From contig NZ_JAHBZJ010000006.1 in assembly GCF_019635455.1 (NCBI RefSeq), positions 62,001 to 126,000 on the forward strand: a stretch of DNA of 64,000 bases. Reading direction: 5' to 3'. Of this stretch, positions 54,032 to 63,057 are shown one piece after another. The stretch is from Sphingomonas sp. Its GTDB lineage: Bacteria; Pseudomonadota; Alphaproteobacteria; Sphingomonadales; Sphingomonadaceae. The translations under genes were made by a program, and so were the position numbers. Under the pieces are notes generated by a model. It was not told the origin of the DNA. It searched no databases and worked only from the letters and a program-made list of their open reading frames with translations. Every line of letters begins with the position of its first letter. The stretch's first letter is position 1.

Positions 54032-55510
54032 ATGGGCGAACATTTCGACGTGGTGGTGGTGGGTGCCGGCATTTCCGGCATCGGCGCGGGCTATTTCCTG
54101 CAACGGGACTGCCCCGACCGCAGCTATGTGATCCTGGAGGGACGCGAGCGCAGCGGGGGGACGTGGGACCTGTTCCGTTATCCCGGCATCCGATCGGACA
54201 GCGACATGTACACGCTGGGCTACAGCTTCCGTCCATGGACGCAGGCCAAGGCGATCGCCGACGGCCCCTCGATCCTCCACTATCTCGACGAGACCGCCCG
54301 CGAATATGGCATCGATCGCCATATCCGGCACCAGCACAAGGTGATCGCGGCCAGCTGGTCGAGCGACCAGGCCCGCTGGACGCTGACGGTCGAGCGCGGC
54401 CCCGATCGCGAGATCGTGGAGATGAGCTGCAACTTCCTGTTCAGCTGCACCGGCTATTATAATTACGAAGCCGGCTATTCGCCCCGGTTCGAAGGCAGTG
54501 AGACCTTTGCGGGGCGGATCGTCCATCCCCAGCATTGGCCCGACAATCTCGATTATACGGGCAAGCGGGTCGTGGTGATCGGTTCGGGCGCGACGGCGGT
54601 GACGCTGGTCCCGGAAATGGCGAAGACTGCGGCACATGTGACGATGCTTCAGCGCTCGCCCACCTATATCGTCTCACGCCCCTCGCAGGATGCGCTCGCC
54701 AACTGGCTGCGGCGCAAGTTGCCGGCGCGGCTGGCCTATCGACTGACGCGGATCAAGAACGTGTCGCTGCAACAGCTGTTCTTTCGCCTCGCGCGCAAGA
54801 ACCCGGAAAAGACCAGGGAGCGTCTGCTCCAGATGGTGCGCGACGAACTGCCCGGCCACGATATCGAAACGCATTTCACGCCGCGCTACAATCCGTGGGA
54901 CCAGCGGCTGTGCCTGGTGCCGGACGCCGATCTGTTCGCCGCATTGCGCGAAGAGCGGGCGTCGGTGGTCACCGGCCATATCGACCGGTTCGAGGAAACG
55001 GGAATCCGCCTCAAATCGGGCGACCTGATCGAGGCGGATGTGATCGTGACCGCGACGGGGCTTGACCTCAAGCTGATCGGGGGGATCGAACTTGACGTCG
55101 ATGGCGTGGCGAAAAACCCCGCGCAATCGCTCAGTTACAAGGGGATGATGTTCTCCGGCATTCCCAATCTGGCCTATTCCTTTGGCTACACCAATGCGTC
55201 CTGGACGCTGAAATCGGACCTTACCGCCGCCTATCTGTGCCGTCTGCTCAACGCGATGAAGCGGCGGAGGATGCGCCAGGTGACGCCCCGGCTGGACGCG
55301 AGCGTGACGCCCGAGCGATTGTTCGAATTCACCTCCGGCTATATCGAGCGCGCGGTCGATCGCATGCCCCGCCAGGGCGACCGCAAGCCGTGGCGCGTGC
55401 CGCAAAACTATACACTCGACCTGATGGCGCTGCGGTTCGGCGGGATCGACCAGGACATGGAATTCTCCAACCCCGCGCCGGCCGCGGCGCGCTCACGCGA
55501 GTCCGCCTGA
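54032..55510 (+). CDS. flavin-containing / Baeyer-Villiger-type monooxygenase
   Basis: 492 residues. FAD-binding GAGISG at 11-16 and NADPH-binding GSGATA at 184-189. Between them is FAGRIVHPQHWP (159-170), matching the FxGxxxHxxxWP fingerprint of class B monooxygenases including Baeyer-Villiger enzymes. The early ERSGGTWDLFRYPGIRSDSDMYTL block is typical of ketone- or steroid-oxidising members (YP-G-R-D). Inserts oxygen next to a carbonyl or oxidises N/S groups. No catabolic genes are beside it; substrate unknown. Confidence 0.92.
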   Translation: MGEHFDVVVVGAGISGIGAGYFLQRDCPDRSYVILEGRERSGGTWDLFRYPGIRSDSDMYTLGYSFRPWTQAKAIADGPSILHYLDETAREYGIDRHIRHQHKVIAASWSSDQARWTLTVERGPDREIVEMSCNFLFSCTGYYNYEAGYSPRFEGSETFAGRIVHPQHWPDNLDYTGKRVVVIGSGATAVTLVPEMAKTAAHVTMLQRSPTYIVSRPSQDALANWLRRKLPARLAYRLTRIKNVSLQQLFFRLARKNPEKTRERLLQMVRDELPGHDIETHFTPRYNPWDQRLCLVPDADLFAALREERASVVTGHIDRFEETGIRLKSGDLIEADVIVTATGLDLKLIGGIELDVDGVAKNPAQSLSYKGMMFSGIPNLAYSFGYTNASWTLKSDLTAAYLCRLLNAMKRRRMRQVTPRLDASVTPERLFEFTSGYIERAVDRMPRQGDRKPWRVPQNYTLDLMALRFGGIDQDMEFSNPAPAAARSRESA

Positions 55511-55540
55511 GCAAAAAATCCCGCATTGCAGCGAAAAATC

Positions 55541-55556
55541 GGAACGAACGCGTTCC
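55541..55556. promoter_or_regulatory. GGAACGAACGCGTTCC inverted repeat upstream of otsB
   Basis: Arms GGAACG/CGTTCC with four bases between, plus an inner perfect GAACGCGTTC, 21 bases before the otsB ATG. It resembles a LacI-type operator (CG-centred); GGAAC could also be the -35 of a general-stress sigma EcfG promoter, but no GTT at the right spacing was found. Confidence 0.35.
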
Positions 55557-55577
55557 AATTGCTTTAAGAGGGGTCAG

Positions 55578-56345
55578 ATGCCTGATCCTGCGGAAACGAA
55601 GCTGGCGGACGCACTCGCGCCGCCTCCGGTCGATTTGCTTGTCGGCGCCAGCCTGTTCCTCGATTTCGACGGCACGCTCGTCGAGATCGTCGATCGGCCC
55701 GATGCGGTGCGCGTCGATGCCGATCTGGGCGGATTGATCCGCGCGCTGGCGCGCCGGCTCGATGGCCGGCTCGCGATCGTGAGCGGACGCGGCGCGCATG
55801 AGATCGCCGCGCTTTTCGATCATCCGGATTTCACGATCGGCGGCAGCCATGGTGCGGAGCTGCGGCTGGCCGACGGGACCGTTCGGGGGGCGACGCGCCC
55901 GGCGGAGCTGGATCGGGTTCTCGACACAATGCGCGCCTTCGCCGCTCGTCGCCCGGGCGTGCTGGTCGAGGCGAAGACGCTGGGTGCCGGCCTTCATTTT
56001 CGCGGCGCACCGGCGGCGGAAGCGGAATGCGCCGCGCTCGCCGCCGACCTCGCCCAGACCTCGGGGCTGACGCTTCAGGAGGGCAAGATGGTGTTCGAGC
56101 TGCGCGCGCCGGGCGACAAGGGCGCGGCGATCGGCGCGCTGATGGCGATGACGCCATTCGCCGGGTCGCACCCCGTCTTTCTGGGCGATGACGTGACCGA
56201 CGAGGATGGATTTGCGGCGGCGGACGCACTGGATGGCGCGGGCATTCTGGTCGGGCCGATGCGGGCGACGGCTGCACGCCACCGCCTGCCCGATGTCGCC
56301 GGGGTCCGCGCATGGCTGACGCAATTCGTGGAGGAATGCCGGTGA
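55578..56345 (+). CDS. otsB: trehalose-6-phosphate phosphatase
   Basis: 255 residues, HAD superfamily. Dephosphorylates trehalose 6-phosphate, the last step of OtsAB synthesis. Nucleophile Asp29 and Asp31 in DFDGTL, motif II VSGRG, the GGSHGAEL cap segment, Lys in PGDKGAAI, and GDDVTDED. RBS AGAGGGG before ATG. First gene of a coupled three-gene operon: its stop overlaps the next GTG as GTGA. Confidence 0.95.
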   Translation: MPDPAETKLADALAPPPVDLLVGASLFLDFDGTLVEIVDRPDAVRVDADLGGLIRALARRLDGRLAIVSGRGAHEIAALFDHPDFTIGGSHGAELRLADGTVRGATRPAELDRVLDTMRAFAARRPGVLVEAKTLGAGLHFRGAPAAEAECAALAADLAQTSGLTLQEGKMVFELRAPGDKGAAIGALMAMTPFAGSHPVFLGDDVTDEDGFAAADALDGAGILVGPMRATAARHRLPDVAGVRAWLTQFVEECR

Positions 56346-58138
56346 CGCCCAATCTTGACCTGTGGCCGATCGGCAATTGCCAGGTCAGTGCGCTGATCGA
56401 CCGCGCGGGCCGGTTCGTCTGGGGCTGCGTGCCGCGCGTCGATGGCGATCCGGTCTTTTCCTCGCTGGTCGATGGTCGCGATCCGACCGCCGATGACGCG
56501 GTGGGCCTCTGGGCGATCGATCTGGAGGACCGGGTCGGGATCGAGCAGACCTATGTCGCCAACACGCCGATCCTCGTCACGCGGATGACCGACAGCCAGG
56601 GCGGCGCGATCGAGATCACCGACTTCTGCCCGCGGTTCGAACGGCTGGGGCGGACCTATCGCCCGGTCGCGTTCGTGCGGATCGTCCGCCCGGTTCACGG
56701 ATCGCCGCGCATCCGGGTGCGGCTGCGTCCGACGCGCAACTGGGGCGATGCGAACGTCGTTCACACCAGCGGGTCCAACCATGTCCGCTTCCTGCTCGAC
56801 GGGCTGCAACTGCGCCTGACGACCACCGCGCCGGTCGGCCTGTTGCAGGAGGAGCGCAGCTTTCGCGTCGAACGGCCGCTGCATTTCTTCCTCGGACCGG
56901 ACGAGAGCTTTTCCGGCGACATCGGCACCACGGTCGAGGAGATGGAGGGCTATACCCGCCACCACTGGCAGAGCTGGTCGCGCGGCCTGGCCACCCCGTT
57001 CGAATGGCAGGAGGTGGTCATCCGCAGCGCGATCACGCTGAAGCTGTGCCAGCACGAGGAAACCGGCGCGATCGTTGCCGCGCTGACGACCTCGATCCCC
57101 GAACATGCCGGTTCGGAGCGCAACTGGGACTATCGCTACTGCTGGATCCGCGATGCCTATTACACCGTCCAGGCGCTGAACCGCGTCGGCGCGCTCGACG
57201 TGCTGGAGGGGTATCTGGCCTATCTGCGCAACATCGTCGATCAGGCGCGCGGGGGGCATATCCAGCCGCTTTACGGGGTGCAGGGCGAACCCACGCTGAT
57301 CGAGACCCAGGCACCGCGCCTGGCCGGCTATCGCGGCATGGGGCCGGTGCGCGTCGGCAACCAGGCCTATGAGCAGGTTCAGCACGACGCCTATGGCCAG
57401 ATCGTCCTGTCGAACGTGCAGGCGTTTTTCGACCGCCGCCTGTTCCGCATGGCGGGGCGCGAGGATTTCGAGGCATTGGTGCGGATCGGCGAGCGGGCGC
57501 TGGAGCTGTTCGACAAGCCCGATGCCGGGCTGTGGGAGCTTCGCACGCGCCAGAGCGTCCACACCTATAGCGCCGCAATGTGCTGGGCGGCATGCGACCG
57601 TCTGGCCAATGCCGCGGAGCGGCTGGGCATGGAGGGCGAGCGGGCGCTGTGGCAGGAACGTGCCGACCGCATGCGCAGGGCGATCGAGGAAGCGGCGTGG
57701 CGGCCCGAAACCAACCGCATGTCGGCCACATTCGGCGGCGATGACCTGGACGCGAGCCTGATCCAGCTGCTCGAGCTGCGCTTCCTGAAGCCCGACGATC
57801 CCCGGTTCCTCGGCACGCTGGAAGCGGTGGAACAGGGCTTGCGGCGCGGCAGCCACATGCTCCGCTATGCGACCGAGGATGATTTCGGCCTCCCCGAAAC
57901 CGCATTCAACGTCTGCACCTTCTGGTTGATCGAGGCGCTGCACTTTACCGGCCGCGACCCCGATGCGCGACAATTGTTCGAGGAGATGCTAGAACGGCGC
58001 ACCGCCGCCGGCCTGTTGTCCGAGGATATCGATCCCGTGACCGGTGAATTGTGGGGCAACTACCCGCAGACCTACTCGCTTGTCGGCATGATCAACTGCG
58101 CCGTCCTGTTGAGCAAACCATGGAGCGCCATCCGATGA
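56342..58138 (+). CDS. glycoside hydrolase family 15 protein
   Basis: 598 residues. N-terminal beta-sandwich domain (to about 220) and (alpha/alpha)6 barrel with GSERNWDYRYCWIRDAYYTVQALNR, the GH15 signature with the first acidic catalytic region, and ELWGNYPQTYSLVGMINCA at the end. Bacterial GH15 proteins include glucoamylases and trehalases; placing between otsB and otsA suggests trehalose or glucan turnover linked to trehalose synthesis. GTG 56342 has GGAGG seven bases upstream; ATG 56336 is too close to it. Stop overlaps the otsA ATG (ATGA). Confidence 0.93.
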   Translation: MTPNLDLWPIGNCQVSALIDRAGRFVWGCVPRVDGDPVFSSLVDGRDPTADDAVGLWAIDLEDRVGIEQTYVANTPILVTRMTDSQGGAIEITDFCPRFERLGRTYRPVAFVRIVRPVHGSPRIRVRLRPTRNWGDANVVHTSGSNHVRFLLDGLQLRLTTTAPVGLLQEERSFRVERPLHFFLGPDESFSGDIGTTVEEMEGYTRHHWQSWSRGLATPFEWQEVVIRSAITLKLCQHEETGAIVAALTTSIPEHAGSERNWDYRYCWIRDAYYTVQALNRVGALDVLEGYLAYLRNIVDQARGGHIQPLYGVQGEPTLIETQAPRLAGYRGMGPVRVGNQAYEQVQHDAYGQIVLSNVQAFFDRRLFRMAGREDFEALVRIGERALELFDKPDAGLWELRTRQSVHTYSAAMCWAACDRLANAAERLGMEGERALWQERADRMRRAIEEAAWRPETNRMSATFGGDDLDASLIQLLELRFLKPDDPRFLGTLEAVEQGLRRGSHMLRYATEDDFGLPETAFNVCTFWLIEALHFTGRDPDARQLFEEMLERRTAAGLLSEDIDPVTGELWGNYPQTYSLVGMINCAVLLSKPWSAIR

Positions 58139-59553
58139 GCCGCCTGATCGTCATTTCCAATCGCGTCACCGCGCCGCTGGAGTCGCATTCGGGCGCGCAG
58201 GGCGGGCTGGCCGTCGCGTTGCAGGCGGCGATCCGCGAGTTTGGCGGTATCTGGTTCGGATGGTCGGGCGAGACGACCGAGCAGTTCACCGGCCACATCA
58301 ACCTTCAGCGTGCGCAGGGGGTGACCACCGCGACCGTCGATCTGGAACAGCAGGATGTCGAGGAATATTATAACGGCTATGCCAACCGCACGCTGTGGCC
58401 GCTGTTTCACTATCGCATCGATCTGGCCGAATATGAGCGCGGGTTCGCGGGCGGCTATCGCCGGGTGAACCAGCGCTTCGCGGACACGCTCCGCCCGCTG
58501 GTCGAGGCCGACGACATCCTGTGGATTCAGGATTACCACATGTTCCCGCTGGGCCAGGAAATGCGCGATCGCGGGTGCCGGAACCGCATGGGCTTCTTCC
58601 TGCACATCCCCTGGCCGCCCAGCCGCCTGCTCGCGACGCTGCCCGAGGCCGAGGCGCTGGTGCGGACCATGTTCGCCTATGACCTGGTCGGATTCCATAC
58701 CCGGCAATGGCTCGATTCGTTCCGCCATTACGCGACCCATGAGATGGACGCGGTCGCCGATGGCGACACGCTGACGCTGGATGGGCGAACGCTCAAGCTG
58801 ATCGTCGCGCCGATCGGCATCGATACCAAGGAGTTCGTCGAGGGCGCGAATGGCGGGGCGGCGAAGCAGGCATTCCGCCGGATGCGCGACAGCGCGGTGG
58901 GGCGCGACATGATCGTCGGCGTCGATCGGCTCGATTACTCAAAGGGGCTGGAAGAGCGGTTCCTGGGCTATGAACGGTTCCTTGAAGAGCATCCGGAAGA
59001 GCGCAAGGAGGTGTTCCTGCTCCAGATCGCGCCCCCCTCGCGCGGGGCGGTGGAAAGCTATCAGAAGATCCGCGCGACGCTGGAGGGGATCGCGGGGCGC
59101 ATCAACGGCGCCTATGCCGATGTCGATTGGGTGCCGATCCGCTACGTCAACCAGGGATATCCGCGCGACGTGCTGGCCGGCATCTATCGTGCCGCACGGA
59201 TCGGGCTGGTGACGCCGCTGCGCGACGGGATGAACCTGGTCGCAAAGGAATATGTCGCCGCACAGGATCCCGAAGATCCCGGCGTGCTGATCCTCTCACG
59301 CTTCGCCGGCGCGGCCGTGCAGTTGCCGGAGGCGGTGCTGGTCAACCCGTACAGCGCCGACGAAATGTCGGACGCGATCCTGACCGCGCTGCGGATGGAC
59401 CTGGGCGAGCGCAAGCGGCGCTGGCGGGCGATGATGGACAATATCGAGGCGGAGGACGTGGTGTGGTGGCGAACGCTGTTCACCGACGTGCTCATGGCCG
59501 ATGGTGACAAGACCGCGCCGCTGGCGACCAGCCACGACAGCGCCGCGGCCTGA
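58135..59553 (+). CDS. otsA: alpha,alpha-trehalose-6-phosphate synthase
   Basis: 472 residues, GT20. Makes trehalose 6-phosphate from UDP-glucose and glucose 6-phosphate. MSRLIVISNRVTAPLESHSGAQGGLAVAL, WIQDYHMFPLGQEMR, FFLHIPWPPSRLL, and the donor-site GVDRLDYSKGLEERFLGYERFL are all family marks, with VTPLRDGMNLVAKEYVAAQ towards the end. Start ATG 58135 overlaps the GH15 stop. Product trehalose protects against desiccation and osmotic stress. Confidence 0.97.
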   Translation: MSRLIVISNRVTAPLESHSGAQGGLAVALQAAIREFGGIWFGWSGETTEQFTGHINLQRAQGVTTATVDLEQQDVEEYYNGYANRTLWPLFHYRIDLAEYERGFAGGYRRVNQRFADTLRPLVEADDILWIQDYHMFPLGQEMRDRGCRNRMGFFLHIPWPPSRLLATLPEAEALVRTMFAYDLVGFHTRQWLDSFRHYATHEMDAVADGDTLTLDGRTLKLIVAPIGIDTKEFVEGANGGAAKQAFRRMRDSAVGRDMIVGVDRLDYSKGLEERFLGYERFLEEHPEERKEVFLLQIAPPSRGAVESYQKIRATLEGIAGRINGAYADVDWVPIRYVNQGYPRDVLAGIYRAARIGLVTPLRDGMNLVAKEYVAAQDPEDPGVLILSRFAGAAVQLPEAVLVNPYSADEMSDAILTALRMDLGERKRRWRAMMDNIEAEDVVWWRTLFTDVLMADGDKTAPLATSHDSAAA

Positions 59554-59565
59554 TCGGGCCGGCCG

Positions 59566-59922
59566 TCACGCGGTCCAGATCGCCCCGTCGCGCAGCGCGA
59601 TCGGCCACGGGGTCAGACACGCGCCCGCGCACGGGCCGCCGACGCATGCGCCGTCATTCGTGCGGAACAGCGCGCCGTGCCAGCTGCACCGGATGAGCGT
59701 GCCGTCGTCGGTCAGGTAATCGTCGAGCTGTTGCGCAAGCGGCAGCCCCATATGCGGGCAGCGATCGACAAATCCCCGGACGCCGTCGCCCGAGCGGACC
59801 GCGAATCCGTGAAAGCGGCCCGCCTTCATCTCGATCACGAAATTGCGCGCGGCGCCATCGGCGATCAGATCGACCGGACCGAGGCGGATTCCGGGCGGCG
59901 TGGCGGTGAGGCGATCGGTCAT
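59566..59922 (-). CDS. Rieske [2Fe-2S] ferredoxin-like protein
   Basis: 118 residues. A single Rieske domain: Cys55-x-His57 in RCPHMG and Cys79-x2-His82 in CSWHGA bind the cluster, and three more Cys (GACVGGPCAGAC) lie close behind, an unusual spot. No signal peptide. Such small proteins pass electrons to oxygenases or nitrite-type reductases. ATG 59922 is chosen. Faces otsA tail to tail; hppD lies upstream on the same strand about 100 bases away. Confidence 0.9.
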   Translation of the reverse strand: MTDRLTATPPGIRLGPVDLIADGAARNFVIEMKAGRFHGFAVRSGDGVRGFVDRCPHMGLPLAQQLDDYLTDDGTLIRCSWHGALFRTNDGACVGGPCAGACLTPWPIALRDGAIWTA

Positions 59923-60022
59923 CGCCAGGTACGATAATGGCCGGGGTGGAGCGACGCCATACGCAACCCGCGCGCTCCCCCCGACTCTCCTCTCCAACCC
60001 GTCTCAGGCGTCCCGAACGCGA

Positions 60023-61075
60023 TCAGGCATCCACCTTGATCACGCCGCGACGAATCTGGTCCAGCTCGATGCTTTCGAACAGCGCCTGGAAGTTGCCGTT
60101 GCCAAAGCCTTCATTGCCCTTGCGCTGGATGATTTCGAAAAAGATCGGGCCGAACATGTTCTCGGTAAAGATCTGAAGCAGAATGCCTTCGCCGGTTTCG
60201 ACCGATCCGTCGATCAGGATCCGGTTCTGCCGGAGCCGCTCAAGATCCTCGCCATGGCCGGGAACGCGCTTATCGACCAGCTCGTAATAGGTGAGGATCG
60301 TGTCCTGCAACTTGACGCCGCGTGCGCGAAGGCGCTCGACCGTGTCATAGATGTCGTCGGTGGTCAGCGCGAGGTGCTGGATGCCCTCGCCCTTATAGTC
60401 GCGGATGAATTCCTCGATCTGGCTCTTGTCATCCTGGCTTTCGTTGAGCGGGATGCGGATCGCCCTGTCCGGCGCGATCATCGCCTGGCTGAACAGCCCG
60501 GTGGCCTGCCCCTTGATGTCGAAATATTTCTGCTCCTCGAAATTGAAGAGCGTGCGATAGAATTCGCTCCACACCCGCATCTGGCCGCGCCGGACATTGT
60601 GGGTGAGATGGTCGAGCAGGTCGAGCCCGACATTGTTCTCCGCCTCGGCCGCCTGCCAGCCGGGAATTTCTTCCCAGTCGGCATAGAGATCGGTGCCGTC
60701 CTGGATGAAATAGAGATAGGATCCGCCGATGCCCAGGATGCAGGTGTCGTCCTCCGCCGTCCGCTCGGCCCCATGTTCCAGCGCCCATTTCATTGCCGCG
60801 TCGGGATCCGCGACGCGGAAGGCCATCGCGCTGGCCGACGGGCCGTGCGCGGCACGGAACGTCGCCACGCGACCGCTCTCGTCGCGGTTGAGCATCAGGC
60901 TGATCCGCCCCTGCTTGTATCGGGTGATCGCCTTGGTCGGGTGGCGATGCGAGGGGACGAAGCCAAGCTGTTCGAACTGCCGCGCCATCGCCTCCGGATC
61001 GGGCGAGGTGAATTCCACGAACTCGAACCCGTTCAGGCCAAGGGGGTTGTCGGGCGTGGTGGTGGGGCCGGTCAT
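60023..61075 (-). CDS. hppD: 4-hydroxyphenylpyruvate dioxygenase
   Basis: 350 residues. Converts 4-hydroxyphenylpyruvate to homogentisate in tyrosine breakdown. The non-heme iron ligands are His156 (LLDHLTHNV), His234 (GIQHLALTT) and Glu314 (PIFFEIIQRKGNEGFGNGNFQALF). The C-terminal block is typical. No hmgA or other tyrosine genes are here. Its promoter side has an inverted repeat (61122). Homogentisate may also feed a melanin-like pigment. Confidence 0.97.
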   Translation of the reverse strand: MTGPTTTPDNPLGLNGFEFVEFTSPDPEAMARQFEQLGFVPSHRHPTKAITRYKQGRISLMLNRDESGRVATFRAAHGPSASAMAFRVADPDAAMKWALEHGAERTAEDDTCILGIGGSYLYFIQDGTDLYADWEEIPGWQAAEAENNVGLDLLDHLTHNVRRGQMRVWSEFYRTLFNFEEQKYFDIKGQATGLFSQAMIAPDRAIRIPLNESQDDKSQIEEFIRDYKGEGIQHLALTTDDIYDTVERLRARGVKLQDTILTYYELVDKRVPGHGEDLERLRQNRILIDGSVETGEGILLQIFTENMFGPIFFEIIQRKGNEGFGNGNFQALFESIELDQIRRGVIKVDA

Positions 61076-61121
61076 GTCGATCGCTCCTGTGCTTTGCGCG
61101 CCGGTTACAATGCACGCAATT

Positions 61122-61139
61122 TGGTGTCAAATGATACCA
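61122..61139. promoter_or_regulatory. 18-bp inverted repeat upstream of hppD
   Basis: TGGTGTCAAATGATACCA: arms TGGTnTCA / TGAnACCA with two centre bases. It lies 46-64 bases before hppD, the right place for a repressor or activator of tyrosine catabolism; the divergent TPR gene is 108 bases away. A second overlapping pair TCAAA...TTTGA also exists. Confidence 0.45.
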
Positions 61140-61247
61140 GTTTGATGCGTGCGGCCTGGTTTGACCTGCCGGGGCCTGTCAGGGGTTGTCGCTTGTGAAC
61201 GCGCGGGGATAGGCTGAGGTTCACCGGTAAGAGGGGGAGCGAGCCGG

Positions 61248-62933
61248 ATGCTTGAGCTGCACCGATCAATTGCCATCGCGATATTGCCGGCCGCCTTCGC
61301 CGTGTCGGCGGCGCACGCCCAGGTGCAGGTTCAGGTCAAATCGCCCAGCGACGCCTTCACCGCCGCGTTCGAGGCCGGCGATCTGCGCAAGGCACTCCCG
61401 CTGATCGAGCCGGACGCAAAGGCGTGCATCGCCGCAGCCGGCGGTGACAAGGCGACCGTGGACTCGCTCGATTCCTGTGTCCTGCTGCTCGCCTATTACG
61501 GCATGGCGCTGAGCGAGAATGGTCGCTCGATAGAGGCGGTGCCGATCGCGCGGCGCGCGGTCGATGTGGCGGCGACGTTCGGCGTCGAGAGCGAGGTCTC
61601 GCTGGTCGCCAACTTCTTCTACGGGCTGGTGCTGGAGCGGCAGGGACGCAATGCGGACGCGGAGGAGCCGTTCCGGCTCGCGCTCGAAGGCGCCGAAAAG
61701 CTGCTGGGCGACGATCCCGCGCTCGCTTCCTATGTGGCGCGGCGGGGCAACAACCTGGTCATGCTGGGCAAGTTTGCCGAGGGCCTGGTGTTTGCGGAAC
61801 GGGCGATCCGCATCGCGGGCGATACGGTCGATGGCAATTTCTTTCGCCTGACCCAGGCAAATGCCCTGATGGCGCTGGGGCGGCTGGGCGAGGCGGAGGC
61901 GACGTTGCGCACCGGCATCGCGCGGCTGGCGGCACTGACGAGTCCGGCATCGGCGGAGGTCGTCTCGCTCCAGCAGTCGCTCGCGCTATGTCTTGAAAAA
62001 CAGAACCGCACCGATGAGGCGATCGCATTGTGGCGCCAGACGCTGGTCGCGCGCCGCGCCGCCGGGGACGAAGCCGGCACCGCCGACAGTCTGACGGGTC
62101 TTGGCGTCGCGCTGGTGCGCAGGGGCGACCTGCGCGAGGCGGAACCGGTGCTGCGCGAGGCGCTGACGATCCGGCTGCGCCTGTTCGGAGAGACGAGCAA
62201 CCTGACCGGGCTCGCCTATTCCAATGTCGGGCTGGTGCTGATGGAATCGGGACGCAATGACGAGGCGGGGAACATGTTCCTGCGGGCGGTGAGTGTCCTC
62301 AACGCCAGCGGCGGCGCCAATCCCGACGAACTGGTGACCGTGATGGGCAACCTCGCCACGGTGCTCACCCGTACCGGCGGACTGGAAAGCGCGGTTTCGA
62401 TCCAGCGACAGGTGTTGCAGATCGCGGTGACCAGCTTCGGCGCCGGCCATGCACGGACCGTGCTGATCCGCAACAACCTGGCGGTCGCGCTGCTGAAGCT
62501 GCGGCAACGCGCCGAGGCGATCGATCTGCTCAAGACGAACTATGCGGCGGCGACGGACCTGGGGGCGGAGGCCGCCCAGCTGCGGGTGATGATCGCCGGC
62601 AGCCTCGGCACCGCGCTGGAGGAGGCGGGCGACATGGCGGCGGCGCGCATGTGGTTCGGGCGCGCGGAGCGCGATTCGCGTACCGCGTTCAGCGCCGATC
62701 ACAGCCAGCGGATCAACATCGCCTGGCGCTATGGCCGGTTCATGATGGGCCAGCCTGCCGGCCTTCCGCTCGCGCGCACGTTGCTGCGCGACGCGGGGCG
62801 GCAGGTGCTGACGCGGGCGGGCGGTGGCGCGGGCTTCGATGCGCGCGCGCAGCAGGAACTGTCGGATTTCACCATCGTCTTTCGCGACCAGGTCCGCGCC
62901 GATTGGCAACTGAGCGCCGGGGCGGGAAAATAG
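61248..62933 (+). CDS. exported tetratricopeptide-repeat protein
   Basis: 561 residues. Signal peptide ends AHAQ (IAIAILPAAFAVSAAHA). Repeats of about 40 residues cover most of the rest, of Kinesin-light-chain/TPR_12 type: GRSIEAVPIARRAVDVAATFG, GRNADAEEPFRLALEGAEKLLG, FAEGLVFAERAIRIAG, GRLGEAEATLRTGIARL and more. Two Cys lie near residues 65-86 (KACIAAAGG, LDSCVLLLAYYG). The C-terminal ~60 residues match the remnant at 9695. ATG 61248 with GGGGGAG upstream. Unknown function, presumably a periplasmic scaffold. Confidence 0.85.
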   Translation: MLELHRSIAIAILPAAFAVSAAHAQVQVQVKSPSDAFTAAFEAGDLRKALPLIEPDAKACIAAAGGDKATVDSLDSCVLLLAYYGMALSENGRSIEAVPIARRAVDVAATFGVESEVSLVANFFYGLVLERQGRNADAEEPFRLALEGAEKLLGDDPALASYVARRGNNLVMLGKFAEGLVFAERAIRIAGDTVDGNFFRLTQANALMALGRLGEAEATLRTGIARLAALTSPASAEVVSLQQSLALCLEKQNRTDEAIALWRQTLVARRAAGDEAGTADSLTGLGVALVRRGDLREAEPVLREALTIRLRLFGETSNLTGLAYSNVGLVLMESGRNDEAGNMFLRAVSVLNASGGANPDELVTVMGNLATVLTRTGGLESAVSIQRQVLQIAVTSFGAGHARTVLIRNNLAVALLKLRQRAEAIDLLKTNYAAATDLGAEAAQLRVMIAGSLGTALEEAGDMAAARMWFGRAERDSRTAFSADHSQRINIAWRYGRFMMGQPAGLPLARTLLRDAGRQVLTRAGGGAGFDARAQQELSDFTIVFRDQVRADWQLSAGAGK

Positions 62934-63057
62934 CAGGCGCACCCGGCCGGAACCGGGCGAAGCCACTGCGAATCGGGGACTTGTCTGAACCTGACCGTCG
63001 AACCGGGATGAACGAAATGACAGATAGATCGGGTCTTAGTCTTTACCCGGATTATCC

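Noticed and set aside
55541..55577. General-stress sigma EcfG promoter before otsB
   Set aside because: GGAAC is present but no GTT-type -10 at 16-17 bases; the palindrome explains the motif as well.
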